Shown here piece after piece: positions 16,015-17,755 of a DNA stretch of 17,755 nucleotides. Every line of letters begins with the position of its first letter. Position 1 is the stretch's first letter. The notes under the pieces were generated by a model. That model did not search any database and had not been told where the DNA came from. It saw only the letters and a program-made list of their open reading frames with translations. Made by a program: the position numbers and the translations under genes. This DNA is from CAYRVX01 sp964642165 (lineage in GTDB: Bacteria > Planctomycetota > Phycisphaerae > SM23-33): assembly GCA_964642165.1 (NCBI GenBank), contig CAZXOC010000148.1, positions 1 through 17,755 on the forward strand. Reading direction: 5' to 3'.

Positions 16015-17067
16015 ATGAGCTTGAGACGGCTACGCGCCAACCCCCTGCTGACCCCCGACGACGCCGCCCCCACGCGGGCGGACCTGACGGTGCTCTGCAC
16101 GCTGAACCCCGGGGCCGTCCGCTTCGGCGACGAGACGCTCCTGCTGGTCCGCGTCGGCGAGCGGGCCGACGACGAGCCGGGCTACGTCTCCTACGTCCAC
16201 TTCGACAGCGACGCCGGGCTCACGAAGATCGGGCGCATCGCCACCGACGACCCCGACCTCGAGATCCGCGACGCCCGCGGCTACTTCCTCCGCGGACGCA
16301 TGCTCCTGACCAGCATGTCCCACCTGCGCATCGCCCGCAGCACCGACGCCGCGCACTTCCGCTTCGACCCCGAACCGGCCATCTACCCCTCCATGCCCTA
16401 CGAGGCCTTCGGCTGCGAGGACCCCCGCATCACCCGCATCGACGGGAAGTACCACATCACCTACACCGCCGTCTCCGACCGCGGCGTGACGGTCGCGCTG
16501 GCCGTCACGCAAGACTTCGTCCGCTTCGAGAAGCTCGGCGTGATCTTCCCGCCCTACCAGAAAGACGTCTGCATCTTCCCGGAGAAGGTCCGCGGCCTCT
16601 ACGTCTGCCGCCACCGCCCGTACAAGAGCGAGTTCAACGACGCCTGCATCTGGACCGCCTACTCGCCGGACCTGCTGTCCTGGGGCCGCCACGAGCGGAC
16701 GCTCGCGCCCGAGCCCGGCACGTGGTCCGCCGAGCGCGTCGGCTGCGGCGCCCCGCCCATCCGCACGCCCGAGGGGTGGCTCGAGATCTACCACGCCGCC
16801 GACGCCGGCGGGGTATACCACCTCGCCGCCATGCTCAGCGACCTCGAGCACCCCGAGCGCCTGATCTCCCACAGCCGCCGGCCCGTCCTCGAGCCCGAGG
16901 CCGACTACGAGCTGAAGGGCGTCTACGGCAACTGCGTGTTCTCCAACGGGCTGGTCGTGGACGACGACGGCACGATGACGGTCTACTACGGCGCGGCGGA
17001 CCGGATCTGCGCCGCGGCCGTCACGACCGTCGAGGAGATGCTCGCCGCCGCGAAGAACCGGCCCTAG
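16015..17067 (+). CDS. GH130-family glycoside phosphorylase
   Basis: This 350-residue protein starts at ATG 16015, with GGAGAGG four bases upstream. It reads as a five-bladed beta-propeller of family GH130: NPGAVRFGDE (31-40), YEAFGCEDPRIT (129-140), YHITYTAVSDRG (146-157), NDACIWTAYSPDLLSW (208-223), RVGCGAPPIRT (241-251), IYHAAD (258-263), GNCVFSNGLV (305-314) and VYYGAADR (323-330). GH130 enzymes mostly phosphorolyse beta-1,4- or beta-1,2-mannosidic bonds, releasing mannose-1-phosphate; a few are hydrolases. The Asp in CEDPR (D136) is the likely conserved acid, but I cannot fix the subfamily or substrate by eye. No signal peptide is seen, so it probably works on imported oligosaccharides. 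The URO-D-family gene follows 16 bases downstream. Confidence 0.88.
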   Translation: MSLRRLRANPLLTPDDAAPTRADLTVLCTLNPGAVRFGDETLLLVRVGERADDEPGYVSYVHFDSDAGLTKIGRIATDDPDLEIRDARGYFLRGRMLLTSMSHLRIARSTDAAHFRFDPEPAIYPSMPYEAFGCEDPRITRIDGKYHITYTAVSDRGVTVALAVTQDFVRFEKLGVIFPPYQKDVCIFPEKVRGLYVCRHRPYKSEFNDACIWTAYSPDLLSWGRHERTLAPEPGTWSAERVGCGAPPIRTPEGWLEIYHAADAGGVYHLAAMLSDLEHPERLISHSRRPVLEPEADYELKGVYGNCVFSNGLVVDDDGTMTVYYGAADRICAAAVTTVEEMLAAAKNRP

Positions 17068-17083
17068 CCGACGGAGCCCGCCG

Positions 17084-17755
17084 ATGACCAAGCGCGACGT
17101 GGTCAAGGAGGCGTTGGCGTTCCGCCCGCCGCCCTACGTGCCCTGGGCGTGGGACATGACCCAGCAGTGCGCCGAGCGCGTCCGGCGGCACCTGGGCACG
17201 GACGACCTGGCCCCGTTCGTCGAGTCGCACATCCTGCCGCTGGGCTCGGACATCGGCCGCTTCGAGGACCTCGGCGAGGATCGCTTCCGCGACCTCTACG
17301 GCGTCGTCTGGGACCGCCGCGTGGACAAGGACATCGGCACGCCGCTGGCCTGGCCCATCCGCGAGCCCGCCGACCTCGACGCCTACGACTGGCCCGACGA
17401 CGCCTGCGAGCAGTGGCTCGGCGACGTCCCCCGCCTCATCGAGGCCCGCCCGGACCTGTTCCGCTGCTACCAGATCGGATTCAGCCTCTACGAGCGGGCC
17501 TGGACGATGCGCGGCATGGCCGACCTGCTGATGGACATGGTCGAGCGCCCCGACTTCGTCGAACGCCTCCTGGACGCCATCGTCGAGCACAACCTCAAGC
17601 AGATTCGCCGCGCCCTGCGGTACGACATCGACGCGATGTACTTCGGCGACGACTACGGCATGCAGACCGGGCTGATCATGGGCATCGGCCACTGGCGGCA
17701 CTTCATCAAGCCGCGGCTGGCCCGGATGTTCGCGCCCGTCCGCGAGGCGGGCAAG
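17084..17755 (+). CDS. URO-D / cobalamin-methyltransferase-like protein, N-terminal part (runs off window)
   Basis: The start is ATG 17084, seven bases after GGAG (17073-17076). The frame is open for 224 codons to the right edge. It resembles the uroporphyrinogen-decarboxylase superfamily expanded in Planctomycetota: MTKRDVVKEALAFRPPPYVP at the start, ADLDAYDWPDD near the middle, and the family's FGDDYGMQTGL motif (about residues 186-196), followed by FIKPRLARMF. Distinguishing a haem-pathway enzyme from a corrinoid methyltransferase-like protein needs the C-terminal half. True HemE proteins carry a different N terminus (RRPVDRPPVWMMRQAGRYLP type), absent here, so haem synthesis is unlikely. 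It is separated from the GH130 gene by 16 bases and is almost certainly co-transcribed, suggesting a role linked to sugar or methylated-compound use. Confidence 0.82.
   Translation, partial: MTKRDVVKEALAFRPPPYVPWAWDMTQQCAERVRRHLGTDDLAPFVESHILPLGSDIGRFEDLGEDRFRDLYGVVWDRRVDKDIGTPLAWPIREPADLDAYDWPDDACEQWLGDVPRLIEARPDLFRCYQIGFSLYERAWTMRGMADLLMDMVERPDFVERLLDAIVEHNLKQIRRALRYDIDAMYFGDDYGMQTGLIMGIGHWRHFIKPRLARMFAPVREAGK

Noticed and set aside
1..17755. CRISPR arrays, tRNA or rRNA genes, insertion sequences, phage genes
   Set aside because: No regularly spaced repeats, RNA-gene signatures, transposases or terminal inverted repeats were seen on either strand.

Overview
The window is about 17.8 kb of very GC-rich DNA. 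Several traits together suggest an uncultured member of the Planctomycetota: a giant secreted protein with LamG domains and autotransporter-type beta-strand repeats, a GH130 glycoside phosphorylase followed by a URO-D-family gene, a chorismatase-like RidA protein, and loosely packed genes with individual promoters. This is inferred from gene content; there is no rRNA or other marker gene. A 100-N scaffold gap (5271-5370) and a visibly damaged gene (7851-9271) point to a draft or metagenome assembly.

Left third (1-6042, minus strand): one enormous secreted-protein gene. It has a signal peptide, two LamG jellyrolls (the first interrupted by the N gap) and more than 1,300 residues of beta-rich repeats. 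It runs off the left edge, so its 3' end is missing. A near-consensus promoter (6396-6424) lies about 350 nt upstream of its start. The shared upstream region also carries the promoter of a divergent RidA/chorismatase-like gene (6594-7784).

Middle (7851-12352): a minus-strand trypsin-like protease plus phospholipase-D fusion, broken by an internal deletion and frameshift near 8792. Upstream of it on the same strand is a membrane-bound GGDEF/HD-GYP protein with both cyclic-di-GMP active sites and the inhibitory I-site intact. Divergent from that is a small unrecognised 87-residue protein with a strong ribosome-binding site and a TTG start.

Right third (12584-17755): a lipoprotein alpha/beta hydrolase, an EamA drug/metabolite transporter, a convergent SAM methyltransferase that looks almost leaderless, a divergent stand-alone PilZ protein with canonical cyclic-di-GMP-binding residues, and a two-gene unit of a GH130 phosphorylase and a URO-D-family protein cut by the right edge.

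Two loose themes emerge: cyclic-di-GMP signalling (GGDEF/HD-GYP enzyme and PilZ receptor, not in one operon) and extracellular or glycan metabolism (LamG giant protein, GH130, URO-D family). I see no CRISPR array, tRNA, rRNA, insertion sequence or phage module. I do not find convincing evidence for a complete new multi-gene system. The items most worth a second look are the broken protease-PLD gene, the chorismatase-like protein and the long leader of the giant gene.
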